Assembly (NCBI GenBank): GCA_037447655.1
Contig: JBBHKE010001171.1
Coordinates: forward strand, 1-64,000
From: Zygnema cylindricum
Taxonomy: Eukaryota > Streptophyta > Zygnematophyceae > Zygnematales > Zygnemataceae
Length of the DNA stretch: 64,000 nt
Reading direction: 5' to 3'
Below are positions 47,175 to 60,209 of this stretch, piece after piece. The notes beneath the pieces were generated by a model that saw only the letters and a program-made list of their open reading frames with translations, had not been told where the DNA came from and did no database searches. Position 1 is the first letter of the stretch. Each line of letters begins with the position of its first letter. The translations under genes were made by a program, and so were the position numbers.

Positions 47175-50100
47175 ATGACTGAGCCTACATTGCCTCCGAT
47201 GGCAAAGTTCAATGGTGTTGTGGTTGCCGGAACATTTGATCGGCTCCATGATGGTCACAAAAAGCTTTTGAATGCAGCGCTTTTGTTGGCAGCTCCAAAA
47301 GCCCGGCTTGTAGTGGGCATTACAACTGAGGCTTTGCTAGGAAATAAAGTCCTTTCTGAGGTGAGCTTTCTTCGTTACCATTAGGGGAGGTTGGGCAGAA
47401 ATATGCAAGCAATGTCATGTGAAGGTGGTCTTATAACTGCCTCATCAGGCATGCTCTGGCAACCGATTTCTTAAAATACTGTCGTGCCATATTAACAAAT
47501 AATACATCGGGTGAACGGCGGTGCACTGAAATGTAGTTATCTTTGGGAAAGATGAAAGGAATCCTGTGTGACAGAGTCGTGATTGTGTTTTTGAGAATGC
47601 AATTCACTTCTCTCCACATTAATTTAGCCAGTCATCTTAAACTTCGAGTTCTCTTCTGTAGATCACAAGCCTGCTCTACTTTTAACATACTCTGGCCAGT
47701 AGACATATATACATGGAAGTTGCGGTGGTTTCTGAGGCATTTAACTGTCTATTTGTTATGTGCTACAACCTACTATGCTTTTTGCAGCTGATTGAATCAT
47801 ATGAGGAGCGCAGTAATGCTGTTGAGGCCTTCTTGAGAGCATCTGGGCAAGAACTCAACATCGAGCTTGTGCCCATTTCCGAAGTTGCCCCCAAGGGAGG
47901 TGCAACTGATCCCGGCTTGGAATGTATTGTCGTCAGTTTTGAAACAATTTCCGGGGCAGAGGCCCTTAATCAGAAGAGGCTGGCGAACGGCTTGAAATCC
48001 CTTCAGGTTTTTTCATCGACTTGATTGCTGTTCGCTTGCTGTTGAGAATTTTGGACTGCAAGTCGAGGAGCTTGTTTTGTACGTTTCAAAGTGTTTTTTG
48101 TGTAGAGAATTTGCCTTGCTACCAGCTGTACTAGCAGAGGATTTTTTGCAAAACCTAAAAAAAAAAAAAACTGACCACGGACCTGTGGCAGGTTATGGTT
48201 ATAGACATGGTGGAAGAGAAAGGGGCGAAGGAGGGAAAGAATTTAAGTTCGACTTTGCTTCGTCGACGAACTCTTGGCACTTTCATCCAGAGGTGTGCTA
48301 ACTTTTTTGCATAATTTAATGTTTCCTCATGTTTGTGTCACTCAGTTTTTCTAAGCAAACGGTCTACAAGTTCTCTATATTTTTGGATTGATTGGCCTCA
48401 GAAAGTTGTATAGTCATTTTCTGTTCGTTTTTTCTTATTTGCTCCATTTTTGCATGGAATCAATCGGATTCGTGAAGTCCCTAATTGCTTACCTGTAAGT
48501 CTTGCCTCATAACTGTGTTCATGGGCTGGCCGTTTCTTTCTTTATCCTAAAGCCGTTCTTGTTTTGCTGTCATAAAAAGTATTGTAATAGCAGCGGAGTC
48601 CATTTTTCTAATATAGTTTCTTCACCTTTGCTGTCTGTATTTTCTTATTCGTACGTTATCAATCTTATGTCACAGTGAGGGGAAAGAAAAAAAGGGCCTA
48701 CAAGTTCCTGTTCAAAACAGCCCAGGATTGCTGAGAGATATACACTAAAAGTTAGACATGTCAATTGATCACATTGTAGAGGAAAATTTTATTTTGCTTG
48801 GGCCCTTTTATTTCTGCATTTTTTTCAGTTCTTTCTGTAACGACAAACTTGTGACGACTTGAATTGGTGTTGTTTTTCCATCATCAGGTCTGGAAAGCAT
48901 CGGCTTAAGAGGGGCCCTTTGACTGTTCCTCCCTTCATGGTTGGTCTCACAGGGGGAATAGCGTGTGGTAAAACTTCTGTTCGTGAATTGCTGAAAAACC
49001 TCGGAGCTCACACTATTGACTGTGATGCTTTGGCGCACAAATCCTATGAGCCCCATACTCCTACATACAGAAGTCTGGTTGAAACCTTTGGGACAGGGAT
49101 TCTAAAACCTGGTGGGTTTTGCTGGAAAACTGCCCAAAATTTTCATAGATAGGAGGTTTTGGAAATGATCTGATTCGATGCAGAGATTGGTTCCTCAAGT
49201 GAGGTTGACTTGCTATCTTCCAAGTAATCCGGTTCTGCATGACTTGTCCTTGCCCTTCTAGTTAATAAGTACCTTCAACTGCTTACAAAAATGTTGGGTT
49301 TTTTAAGCAGATGACACGATCAACCGCCCTGCTCTTGGGAATATCGTATTTAATGACTCGCAAGCCATGGACAAACTTACTTCTATTGTATGGCCAGCTG
49401 TAAGGAATTTAGTGGTGGAGGAGAAGGAAGCACTAGGAGAGGAAGGAGTGCATCTGTGTGTTGCCGAGGCAGCACTCATGTTGGAAGCTGGGTCCGATAA
49501 AGAAATGGACGAAGTTTGGGTGGTTTTTACCTCAAGAGAAGTAGCTCGACAGCGTCTCATGAAACGCAACAATCTGTCAGAGGAGGAGGCCGACAAGCGA
49601 ATCAATATTCAGGTGAGAGTCTTCTTGAGTGGGACAAAATTGAATTATGAGATGGAATGAATTCTACTTGTCAAATCAAACGAGAGCATTTTGGTATCAG
49701 GTGTTTGTGGCTTAGGAAAAAGAAATTACACCATTCCACATCATTGTCATTTGTCTTAACAAGTCTACCTTGTGTCATCATTTCTAATCCACGAAAATGT
49801 TGCAGCAATTCTGCCAGAGTAAGTGCATCCCACACTATCTCATACAGATTTCGATACTTCAGCTTAAGAAACTCTTGAATGAACATCCTATAATATTTGG
49901 TGACCGCACTAATGGTGGTGGAGGCTATAGTGGATTTAATTTTATGAATACACGCTAGAGGTGCCAGTTGTAATGAACTGTGACGTGGAAGGTGTCATTC
50001 GTTTATGAGACCGTCAAGCAAGCAAGACTCGTAGATTTTTGTTTTTAATGCAGGCAACGAATGGACAGATTGGTAAAGAATTCAAAGAATGACAGTGCAG

Positions 50101-52517
50101 TTTAGACATCCCAGAACCCTGTGATCAAACTGGTCTGAAAATGTTGCTGGTCCTATTACCTGTCTTCAATCTGCTTGTTTTATATTTATCTAACTATCAG
50201 TTTATCCTATCAACTTCTATCTATCTCAGCTGGACCTCCTTGTCCAATGTCTACTTTTTGGTTTGGGACTATAGATGACTTCAAAGGACCGTGTCGCTCG
50301 AGCTGACGTTGTAGTATACAATGGATGGACTTTTACGGAAACAGAAGAACAGGTGAAATATGCGTGGAGTTTGTTGCAAGAGAGAATGAGCTCAGTTGTG
50401 GCCAAATGGAAACAAGATTCTCATAAGCATCCTCTCTGGCCTCGCTGGGTTGCCTTGATGGACCGCTTAGAAGTGTCAGACTCTCTGACAGCTCATTGGT
50501 GGATTGCTTTGGAGGAAAGGTACACTGCCAGCTGGCGGTGTTATCACAATTTTGACGAAGTACAACGATTGTTTAAACTTTACCACAAGTAAGTTGCTCA
50601 GGATTAGAGACCACAGAGCAAAATTGGAAATCAGAATTTTCTTTTGGGGATTCCCAATTGCGTATTTGCTGGGCATTTCTGCATATGTTTTGGCTTAGTC
50701 TGGTTCACAAATACACTATCTACCACCAATAAAGTAGACAGCATTAATTTAGATAATTAAAATTTTAACCTCCTCACAAATATAGGTGTGGCTCACAGTA
50801 ATTTTTGAATTATGTTCAGAGATTTGCACAACCACTAATGAGTCAATAATTTTAGATACTAAATTTGAGCCAACATTAATAGCGGTAGATCATGTAAGCT
50901 AATTCCTTGGGTACATCCCAAGGACATTGGTAGAAGCTGTAGAATTAGCCTCCCCCTTGGGTGGGTAAAATGACGACTTCATCGACCAGTTTTGCATGGA
51001 TTTTATTGATGTTTTTGACACAACACAAGCACGCTAAATTGCATCTGGAAGTTTTTACGGAAAAGAAAACTTATTTGCGGTAACATTACGACACCTTATC
51101 ATCTGCAGGCAAGCTCATTTCATCGAAGAACCTCGAGCTGTTCAGCTTGCCATCTTCTTCCATTCAGCTTGTTATGAGCCCACTGGTGTGGAACTAAGCC
51201 AGACACACAAATTGAGCATCCATTTTTTCGAGGGTTTTACAAAGGCTGCAGGGCTATCTCTCTCCATGGTGAGTTTGTCATCCGCATCGACTGAAGTTAT
51301 CTGACTACTCAACTATAAGATGTCATTACTCCACAAATGTTGTTGGAATAGGCACATTCTCATGCTCCTATTAATCAACCTGTTGTGCTTTGGCTTTGGC
51401 CAAACAGACATGGTATTCAGAGTGCACCATTTGGCAGGGCCCAAAAGGTGGTGCGTTCGGTTTGTTCTGGTTCGGCCTAAAAGTCTCAGCGTTCTATTTT
51501 TATGAAAGGGAGCTGTTCATTTTTTTGATGCGCTTGTATTTACTATTTCAACCAACGGGTTTATATTGCTTTTTTATTGTGTATTGCCGACGGTTTTTTT
51601 CGATGGCTACTGGAAAGATCAGATTGCATGACCTTTGGTCCAGTAATGGGTTTTATACACAGATCCATGGGAGAGCCTCAAACCTAATAAAATGTTCTTT
51701 TACCACCATGCTGTTTTGTTATCTGTACAACTTAGCTTTCCAACCATTACAGGTTGTGATCAGACAACACAACAAGGGAATTCCATCAACAATTTACCAT
51801 AAACAATTTGCAATTTGGTAACAAAAGAAAAGACTGGTTGATCAGGAATCCAGTGTTTCCTAACAACCTCCATAGACATTATACTGTGAATCAAAACTCC
51901 TGGTCCTCTTTTAGCGAAATGATTGTGAACTACTTTTGTTCTTTGCAGAAAGAGAAGGTAATCGACTGCATCCATTCCATGGAAAAGGTTGGTGAACACG
52001 CCAGGTGCTTGACAGGAGATGCGGCATTGTTCCATGACTTCAAGCTCGGTGAGCTTCTTGGCCAGTTGTCCCTTTGTCCTATCCATCTCTAAGAAATGGA
52101 CACTGTCAGGCCGGAATTATATATTATATGCTCCTAACCTTCTGATACAGAAGCATACATTGTGCCTTTATCTATTCAAAATGTCGCAAGCCGGTCATGA
52201 GGAGTCCGTGTTCTTTCCCCATGTCTTCAATAAAGTTTTATGGTTTTCCTTCATGTCTTCTATAAGGTTTTCTAAAAATGGAAGTCTGTACTATTGCAGG
52301 AATATTTTGTGAGCCTTGGGAGGACTGCAATCGCAGTGCTGAGAGATGGCGACAAGAACTTGACCTTCTGAACATCCTTAGTTCGGTTGAAATGCAAGCA
52401 TCTTACTTTCACGGACTTCTCCAGGAATCTCCATTATTCGCAACTCAGCCCTGGAAAACTGAGCATGAAATTATTGCAAGAGAACAAATTCAAAAACTTC
52501 TACAGCAATTGCATTAA
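47175..52517 (+). CDS. COASY: CoA synthase: PPAT, dephospho-CoA kinase and an HD-hydrolase-like C-terminal domain in one protein
   Basis: Catalyses the last two steps of CoA synthesis, 4'-phosphopantetheine to dephospho-CoA (PPAT) and then to CoA (DPCK). Exons: 47175-47360, 47788-48006, 48192-48292, 48888-49111, 49311-49612, 50275-50588, 51109-51268, 51949-52048, 52300-52517; 607 residues, all phases match. PPAT: AGTFDRLHDGHKK with His25 and His28, then LSSTLLRRRTLG near 155-166. DPCK: Walker A GGIACGKT at 191-198, TIDCDALAH, VAEAALMLEAG, ARADVVVYNGW. The same exon (50275-50588) runs from DPCK into a COG4339-like domain: WRCYHNFDEV (His435), AVQLAIFFHSACYEP (His467-Ser468), DAALFHDFKLG (Asp526, Asp532), so the fusion is not a splicing artefact. 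The HD pair is HS, suggesting a non-catalytic domain. Plants such as Arabidopsis have separate PPAT and DPCK; the fused order matches animal COASY. Confidence 0.9.
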
Positions 52518-53559
52518 AGTGTAACTTTAGTGTCCTTTTGTTTATGTTGGAAGTGTCTGTGTGGTCGAAAATCTGTTCCTGTTGCTTTTGATGAGCTGAA
52601 GCCTATGGCTTTGTTACTAATTTGCGGCACTTGACCGTATATGGGCAGATTCACTGTAAAGAACACTTCTTGTGTTTGTACAAGCTGATTGTTGCAGCTG
52701 TAGGCCAATAAAGAGCAAAACAGGAATGATCCTTTCACTATATTGACACTCCTTTTATGAAAGACTCAGCATACCCACAACGGCTCTTGACCCTGTCCCT
52801 GCTGACGTTGACGACGAATGCTTCCACCAAAACATCTGAAGAAGATTTGAGGGGCTTGCCCATAAAATATCTTTTATGAAGACACGGTTAATGAATGTAG
52901 ATTTTCTGCTGTCTGCATTCTTCAGTGTGGTAAAGATTCATAGCACAGGGAGTTTAGCTTGTTAGAAAGTGTTTCTATGCTGCTCCGGCATGATGATTGA
53001 AGCATTGAAAACACCAAAACATCGAAAAAGTACTCTGGAGAAGTTTCATGTTGCTTCTAGTCTGCTGCTCTTCGTGACAGTGCTTTTTCGTTGCACCTAC
53101 TTGGGAAGAGTAAATAGCTGCTCAAAGCAAACAGAGAGAGGTACAATAGGACAGCATAGTAAAGGAGCTGCTCGGCTTTTCTTCTGTTCTATTGAAGCAA
53201 CCTTAAATGCTAAAATGCTAGGCAGAACTACTTCCTTGCAGGCAGTAAAAAGTCAGTGTGAAAAAGTTGCCTGAACTGATGATCTCAACTGATGCTTGTT
53301 CATGAAATACTTTTCCAATTCAACCAATCCAAGAGTCTTAAGGTCCAAGCTCTAAAGACAAAAACCTTGAGAAACTCTACAATGATGTATTGCACCTTCT
53401 CCCAAGCAAAAGGACAAGTTGTGTTTCTTTCTGGCAAATATTCCCTGTAAAGTAGCCCTCTCAACTGTATTCCTACAACAGAATCCATCATCTAAGGGAC
53501 ACTAACATGCCATCAAGCTATTTACTTACGCTCAAGCTCCTAAGTATAATCACGACTGT
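52518..53559. other. Convergent 3' flanks of the CoA synthase and TPR genes
   Basis: Spacer between a plus-strand stop and a minus-strand stop. It holds 3' UTRs; no gene is supported. The frame at 52969-53274 shows no motif. Confidence 0.5.
52707..52712 (+). terminator. Candidate poly(A) signal of the CoA synthase gene
   Basis: AATAAA 190 bp after the stop codon, in a suitable context for 3' end formation. Plant signals are degenerate, so this is only a candidate. Confidence 0.45.
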
Positions 53560-56500
53560 TCACAAAAAGACACGGCCCAGCCGGACATCAATGACTGTAT
53601 AACGCTTGTCAGTAACTTCTCTACTGGCCACAAGCAAATTAGATTGCTCAACTTTCTCCTCTGGGTCATTCCCACGACCAAGAATTTCTGCAAGAGATCG
53701 CGGTCCACACCACGAGGCTTTTGCCCGGGCCACTAGCTTCTCAGCTTCGGAACTGCGATTTGGAGCCCAACCAACAACCTCTGCAAGTCGAGCTGCAACA
53801 AAAGCAACAAACAGGCAAAGAATTACCGTAAGAACCTCGACCAGAGGAAATTTGGGGAAGCGAGGGACAAGAACCAGACGACACCCCTTCAAAAAAGACG
53901 CCAAAGCTTGTGATGAAAAAAAAAGGCGACTAATGAGTTTTGGTTGACGAAAATCACCTATTGACAAGGACTTCAAGTCCATCATGTCAGTCATCTCGCT
54001 TGGATCTGCGTAGCAGAAAAAATGAAATCCACGATAGACAACGTCAGAATCACACTCCCATTTGCACATATGAAGGCAAAATTTCAAAATGCTGAAGTCA
54101 CCACATACATAAAACTATGGCATGATGGTAGACCATCTTAGTTCCAAGGGAACAAAAACAGCTGTGCTCTGATTCACACTTTTCTTTCACAGCTTTCACA
54201 GCAGCAACATCGCTTTCTTTAACCATAGACACAAATGCTCACCATCAACTTGGATTTTTACACCCAGCAACTCTAATGATCGACGGTATAACCCCTGCAC
54301 GAAACAAACATGGAAAAAAAAACACATCAACAGGCTCATAAGATCAAAAACTCATCAACAGGCAATTCAGTGATTAAAAACGTGAAAACCCTTATGGAGC
54401 ACCTCTTGCAATAACAAAATAACGGACCACCTTACCTCAGCCACAATCCGGTCGCCTGAGGCTTGAGTCTTTGCTCTGCAGTAGTACACATGAGCCATGG
54501 CCGACAACACAGCACCTATACGAGGATGCCTCTCACCTGGAGCCAGGTAAACCACAAACAGAGAGCAATAAAATAAATACATTTCTTCACTATGTTTGGA
54601 GCAAAGATGACATGCACCATGGTTACACAGGTGACATAAACCATGATGAGTACATATGTACAGCAAAATTCATGCCAGAGTCCAAAACAAACGCGAGGGA
54701 GGAAAAAAAAAAGCTTCCAAAAAAGAACATCGCATCGTTCCGAAGACATTAAATTCTATGTCGTAGCATTTACGCTAGAATGTTTAAAGTCGAATCCAGC
54801 AGTTTCAACTTGATATACAGATAGTAGAGCTTTAATGCTGTTATATTGAAAAATCAATAACCTGAAAAATAATGATAGCTTCTGGTGGGATATCGTTGAC
54901 CATATTTTGCCAAATCTTTGATTCTTTAAAAAAATGGAACTGCACAGCTTGACAAAACAGCTGGTTTCCATGGCCCTGATAACAAAAATGCTTTCTGATA
55001 GTTTTAAAGTACTGATCCTCACAATATTGTCATCGACAGTCCCGACTAGAGCTCGCCAAAAAAAAGATATTTCCGTACATGAAAAAAAACTATAGAATCT
55101 ATATAATCACAACCATTCAAAAAAAATTCATCCACTTAATATAATGCAACATGTAGGAAGAGTTGATTCAAGACAGGTTGTTTATAAATCCCAAACACAA
55201 TTATATGATTCTTAATTTGGCAGTATGTCGATACAACTTGAATTTGTGTGTACTTATTCCACATGCCATTCATTGGGGAGTATCATTTGATGTGAAGTCA
55301 AACTCCAAAAGTTCAATCTGAAAGAGATATCAACGTTATAAGTTCAGATGGAAAAAACTATTGCGAAACTCAATTAATCCCCACAATTGGAAAGAATTTT
55401 GAACTGAAAACTCCAGTTCAAAATCTGCTGCTTATGTGTATACAAATGTTAACTATATTTGTTCGTTGATTACAGATTTTCCAACGTTTTGCATCGATTA
55501 GTATTCAGATATTTTTATATAAATAAGCATCACTACTGTTTGTGATATCTATACAGCTTTTTTCTACACCATCACACATTTGATTTCGTAATTTTGTACC
55601 CATGCCGTATACACCAAATTTCAGCTTATACTCACTGGTTTAAATGTTTACAAGAACCTCAAAGGTTCAGTCTGGACCCTACGAGTTGAGCGCTACAGCC
55701 AGTATAAGAAATCCATTTGGATAGTTTAAATATTAAAAGACATCCACCAGAAAACCCCAATGTCTACATCCAAAGAAAAATGAGAAAAAAAGGATGCCTC
55801 ACCACAAATACTTTCAGCCTGAGCTAATGATTCCGTAAGTCTCCTTTCTGCTTCCTCATAGTCTCTGCAAGCAAGCAGCTCATTTTCCCAGCTAACTGAG
55901 TCGACAATGGTGTCAGCTTTAGGTTAAGAAAAGAGAGAATCAAACCACAGCATATCCAGTCATTCTTTCACAGTTTGTTGTGCCTTCTTTCTTCTTGAAC
56001 GATCAAATTAGCACCTATGGTGACGATTGCCCAAAAGATATGTCAACCAACCTTTTAGGCCTTCTGTAGGAACATTTTCCGCCAACAAAATCAATTCCAT
56101 GGTCGAAAAAAAAAACAAGGACACAGCACTCACCCAGAATGGGCCGCCAGCTGGCCTAACCCAGCCAAAGCTCCCACTACGATCTCACTTGGCGCCATGG
56201 CTATGGCTGCAACGGCCAGATATGGTGCGCCAGTCTCGCCTTTTCTTGCCAAACATAAAGCCCTTTCATAGAGAACAGATGCATGAGAAAGTCGACCAGA
56301 GGAATGGCAGTGTTCAGCATCAGCGAGCACAGCTGCGGCTGCAAACAAGTGAACAAGCACGTATCGCTTAAACAATTATTTACAGTTAGAAATTAAAACT
56401 TTCAGTTCATAACTGACTGCCGGAATAAACAACTTGTTAAGAGAGCCAAACATGTAAAATGAACATTGAGTATAAACATACATAACTCTATATTTTATAG

Positions 56501-59500
56501 ACTATGTAATCTTTACCAATATGTAAATATGTACGCATGTTATGTAGCATACATTGATTTGTCTGGATAACCAACAGCCTGATTTGTCTGGATAACCAAC
56601 AGCATAGACAAAAAATAACATGGTCCGCTACTTGTTTACGATGATTTTTTTTGTGTTGGCAAATTTAGTCTACAGATATAACAACTAATCATTGTAATCC
56701 ACATAAGCTTTATGCGTACGCTTAGAGATTTTGGACATGTAAATTTGGCCCATGCTCATTCGAGTGAAAAGAGTAGAATCTGGAAAATGAACAGCAACCT
56801 GGTTAACAGGGTTAAGTAGAAGAAAAATGTGAAGTAACATTGTTGTGATTGTAAAATAATGAAGTAACCAAACTTAACCAGAATACGCCAATCGTATTGC
56901 TAATGTTAAAAATATTTAATGGTCTAGTGCAGAGCTGATGACGCCTGGAGAACGTGAGAAAAAAGTAATAACATTGTAAATAAAGAATTGAGGACAGAAG
57001 TGAATGGTCGTGTGGCGACTAAGCCGGTAACTGAATGACGCAGCTAAGCTCAGCAGACAGTTGGTGATAGAAGAGATGACGTGCTGCCAATCGACATACT
57101 TCTCACTAATCGACAATATGAAAAAGAATTCCTGTGAGTAACCGCATGGCAGCATCAGCAACATCTACTGGAACGCCAGTGCCGTCTAGTCAGTATTTCT
57201 ATCGCTTACTACAGCTATAATCACGTTCATTTTTCAGACGAATAATAACCTTGCCGGAAATGGACCCCAAAACACAATCACATAAAAATCCTCCTCAAAC
57301 GGATCGACCTTTTGCCCTCTGCTAGTCGCAAATTTCACCAAGGCTCAAATCTATAATCAATTTGAGTAAACCCCTATTGAAATGTCAATGTGTCTTCAAC
57401 ATTCTTACTGCACTTGAGAACAAATTCACATCCAGGTACTGAGTTTGCAATTGTAAAAATGATGCGAATGTGCGCTGACTTGTATGCTTGCTTTTGTGCT
57501 GACCTTTGTCTTTGTCAATCTCGTCATCAACACACCTTCAAATTCATAAAAGAAAATGATGAAAGCTTACAACTACAAAAGGACGTCCGTTAAAACTCCA
57601 CAGCTAACTCTTCAAAAGCGATGATCCCTCATGTTAGCTAGTAATTTGAAGATGAATAAAGACTCCATAATCACCAGTTCAGAGCTTTTGAAAGTTCTGA
57701 AAGTAATACCTGATCCATACAAATAATCTTCATTGAACTGCTCCTGAAACGAATTTGCCTCAACAAAAAACCTTTCCGCTGCTCAAACCACAACACAATG
57801 AACCACCAAAATCAGAAAACAATAAGTTTTATCAAATCAAAGATAAAACCCAGCTAGTCGAAGTTAAAAAACAGCTTTTGGCGCTGTCTTAACACTCACT
57901 GCAACAACTTCTTTCCAGACCATCAATTGCCTCAGTGTAAAATTGCTTCTGGCGCTTACCAATGTCAACGTTTCCTCTTAAATGCTCAGCGAGTGCCAGA
58001 GCAGACAAGGCTCGAGATCTAAGAGCATGGGCAATGCCATCATCCCAACCTTCTTCTCTTGCTCCATTGGCAATATGAAAGGCTTTGGTAGCATGTTCGA
58101 TAGCGGCTGCATCCTGCAGTAAGAAATACATTCTCAAGGACCGTAAAAAAAATCCGAACTAGTGCAGTATAGGGTCACAGAGACCCCAATAAGTACAGCT
58201 TCTTACTTTTTGGTCAAACTTAGCTGCTTACTTTCTGTTCGGGGCCAACTTAGTGAGCTGGTGACAAAAGCAGAGATACAATGGAACAGATGTACATGTA
58301 AGACCAACAAACAGCCAAATTATAACAGGCCAAGGGGTTGTTACATACATCATGCTGGCGTAGGAAGAGGCCTACTTGTGCCTCTTCCGCAGCAACTGCA
58401 ACAGGCAACATCAACAAGTTAAACCCATGATAAAAAAATCTTACAACAATAGTTAGATTAGCCACAGGAATTTCAGAAAAAACATTGGTCGCGAGGTTAA
58501 ACAATGACAATAAAAGCTGCTCTTAACAAGATTGCTCTGTAACAAAAAAAAAGTATGACAAATCATTTGGAAGAAGAGCAGAAAAGTATCTGAATGACTT
58601 CACGAAAATACAATTTCAAGTGCCTTGCTGACCTTTAACCTCTGGAGAAGCAGCCATCATAGCGTTTGCCTGCTCCAATACTCGTCTAGCATCATCAAAA
58701 TTTGCTCTGTCGATGACAACTGTCACCCAATAAGCACGCTGCAAACAGAGTTGTGAAAAGTACTGCTTTAAGAAAGAAAATAATCAGCATAGCGGCAAGT
58801 TTAAACTGCTCGAAATATCCAAATGCTAATAGAGAGGACTGCCTTCGAGTCGCGCAGCTTTCCGCGGTCTGCAGTGATCCAAAGAAGTGAGGATGTCTAG
58901 GGGCCAAACTTTGGATAAGCTTGATAGCTACTTGCCTGTCAATATGAAGAGATGACAAAGCAAGCAGTACCCTTCCAGCTGACGTCGAGCATATCTTCCC
59001 ATCATTCACTAAAAATGACAAGCCATGTTCAAGAACTCGAATAGCCTCATCAGCTCCTGCACCAGGACATGAAGATTTTTGTCATGATCATTCGCCTAAA
59101 GGAAAATGTTATGCAGTTTTCTCCTAAACAGAATAACAACTGTATGGTTTTTAGGCCTTTCCAAGCAAAATCTACAGAATGGTTGGTTACAAATACCTTT
59201 TAGCCTGTTCATTTGGCTATAGCGAATCATTTCATCAGCCATCTGCTCTCCACCATCCCAGCTGCCATTGCTCATAACAGTCGCCCGAGTGCCAAATTCT
59301 CTCATACTAGAAAAAAAGGGAACACACCCAACACGTTTTTGGGATGCATTCCCAGCTATAGTTCGAGATACAGCTGAAGCTCTTCCTGAAGTAGTCGAGT
59401 CCAAAAACTGCCCATAGTCGTGTACTAAATGTACAGAAACGTTTTTGTCTATTTTCGGTAAAATTGTGGTGGTTCCATGATTTCTCTCTAGTCCAGCAGC

Positions 59501-59611
59501 ATTATTTGATGGCTGATGCCTCAAAACAGGTTCTGGAGGAGTTCGGCCTGTCCCTCGAATTACAGCAGCTATTTGACGAACAAGCTGCTTGCTCCCTCCT
59601 ACTTTCCTCAT
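53560..59611 (-). CDS. TPR (tetratricopeptide-repeat) protein, probably organellar, function unknown
   Basis: Twelve exons read on the minus strand: 59611-59197, 59056-58932, 58738-58633, 58395-58349, 58113-57960, 57778-57710, 56338-56134, 55891-55803, 54536-54436, 54294-54243, 54005-53958, 53792-53560; 547 residues, phases consistent. Residues 1-30 (MRKVGGSKQLVRQIAAVIR) form a basic amphipathic leader, suggesting mitochondrial or dual targeting. From about 135 on, helical repeats appear: ADEAIRVLEHGLSFL, FDDARRVLEQANAMM, DAAAIEHATKAFHIA, LSHASVLYERALCLARK, YEEAERRLTESLAQAESICGERHPRIG, GLYRRSLELLGVKI. The ICGERHPRIG-type turn recalls kinesin-light-chain-like TPRs. Two joins are less certain: the donor of exon 2 (58932) and the acceptor of exon 8 (55891); other choices give stops or lose repeats. 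TPRs bind proteins; partners are unknown. Confidence 0.78.
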
Positions 59612-60209
59612 GTTTAGAATTGTAAACAAACCAAGAAACAATTATTTCACTGAATAACTAAAACCTGCTTTTGCTATACAGCTTATGTGTACAGACACTA
59701 AACGACTGCTTTTGAACAACTGAAGCAGCAGATAGGAAACCTTTCACATGGCTGTGAGAATTTCGCCAAGACAGTTTTCATCTCCGTCAGCAAAACGGGT
59801 CGGCAGAAACGGCGACAGGCTCATTTGTGAAAACAACTTGGCGAAGAAAGAGAAGCAGATTTTTTGCATGTAGCTGCTAAATGCTTTGCAGAGCGTTACA
59901 TTTCGTTTGCGTCAAAAGAGTACCTTGCCTTGCTGGCCAAAAAACTTGTCTAGATTGATAGCTGCGTCGTTTGTTTCACGCTTGTTTCACGCTTCTGTTG
60001 CCATCACTAACCATTCTGGCATTTTCGTATGCTTTTACAAATCTTAAGTTTCGTCCGCTCGTACAGGTTTTATTCAAGACGTCGTAAGAGTCACTTTTTA
60101 CCTTCGTTGGTAAAAATGTGTGGTCATTATTTGCTGTCATAGATTCTGTAAAGATTACCAGAATCGCATTTATCTATTACGTGAACCAATCAAACTCTGC
60201 TACACGTCG
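59612..60209. other. 5' flank of the TPR gene
   Basis: Presumed promoter and leader of the minus-strand TPR gene, bounded by transposon sequence from about 60210. No gene seen; a TTGTTTCACGC direct repeat occurs near 59970-59995. Confidence 0.45.

Noticed and set aside
55892-55917. Earlier acceptor for TPR exon 8 (after CCTAAAG)
   Set aside because: With the phase set by exon 7 it meets a TGA immediately; the acceptor before 55891 keeps frame and joins two TPR helices.
58741-58931. Extension of TPR exon 2 through an open frame (VAIKLIQSLAPRH...)
   Set aside because: It stays open but has no donor compatible with the next exon's phase; it remains a possible isoform.
59612-59641. Upstream start of the TPR gene giving MFLGLFTILN before MRKVGG
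   Set aside because: The downstream ATG gives a better basic organellar leader. The upstream one cannot be excluded without 5' RACE.
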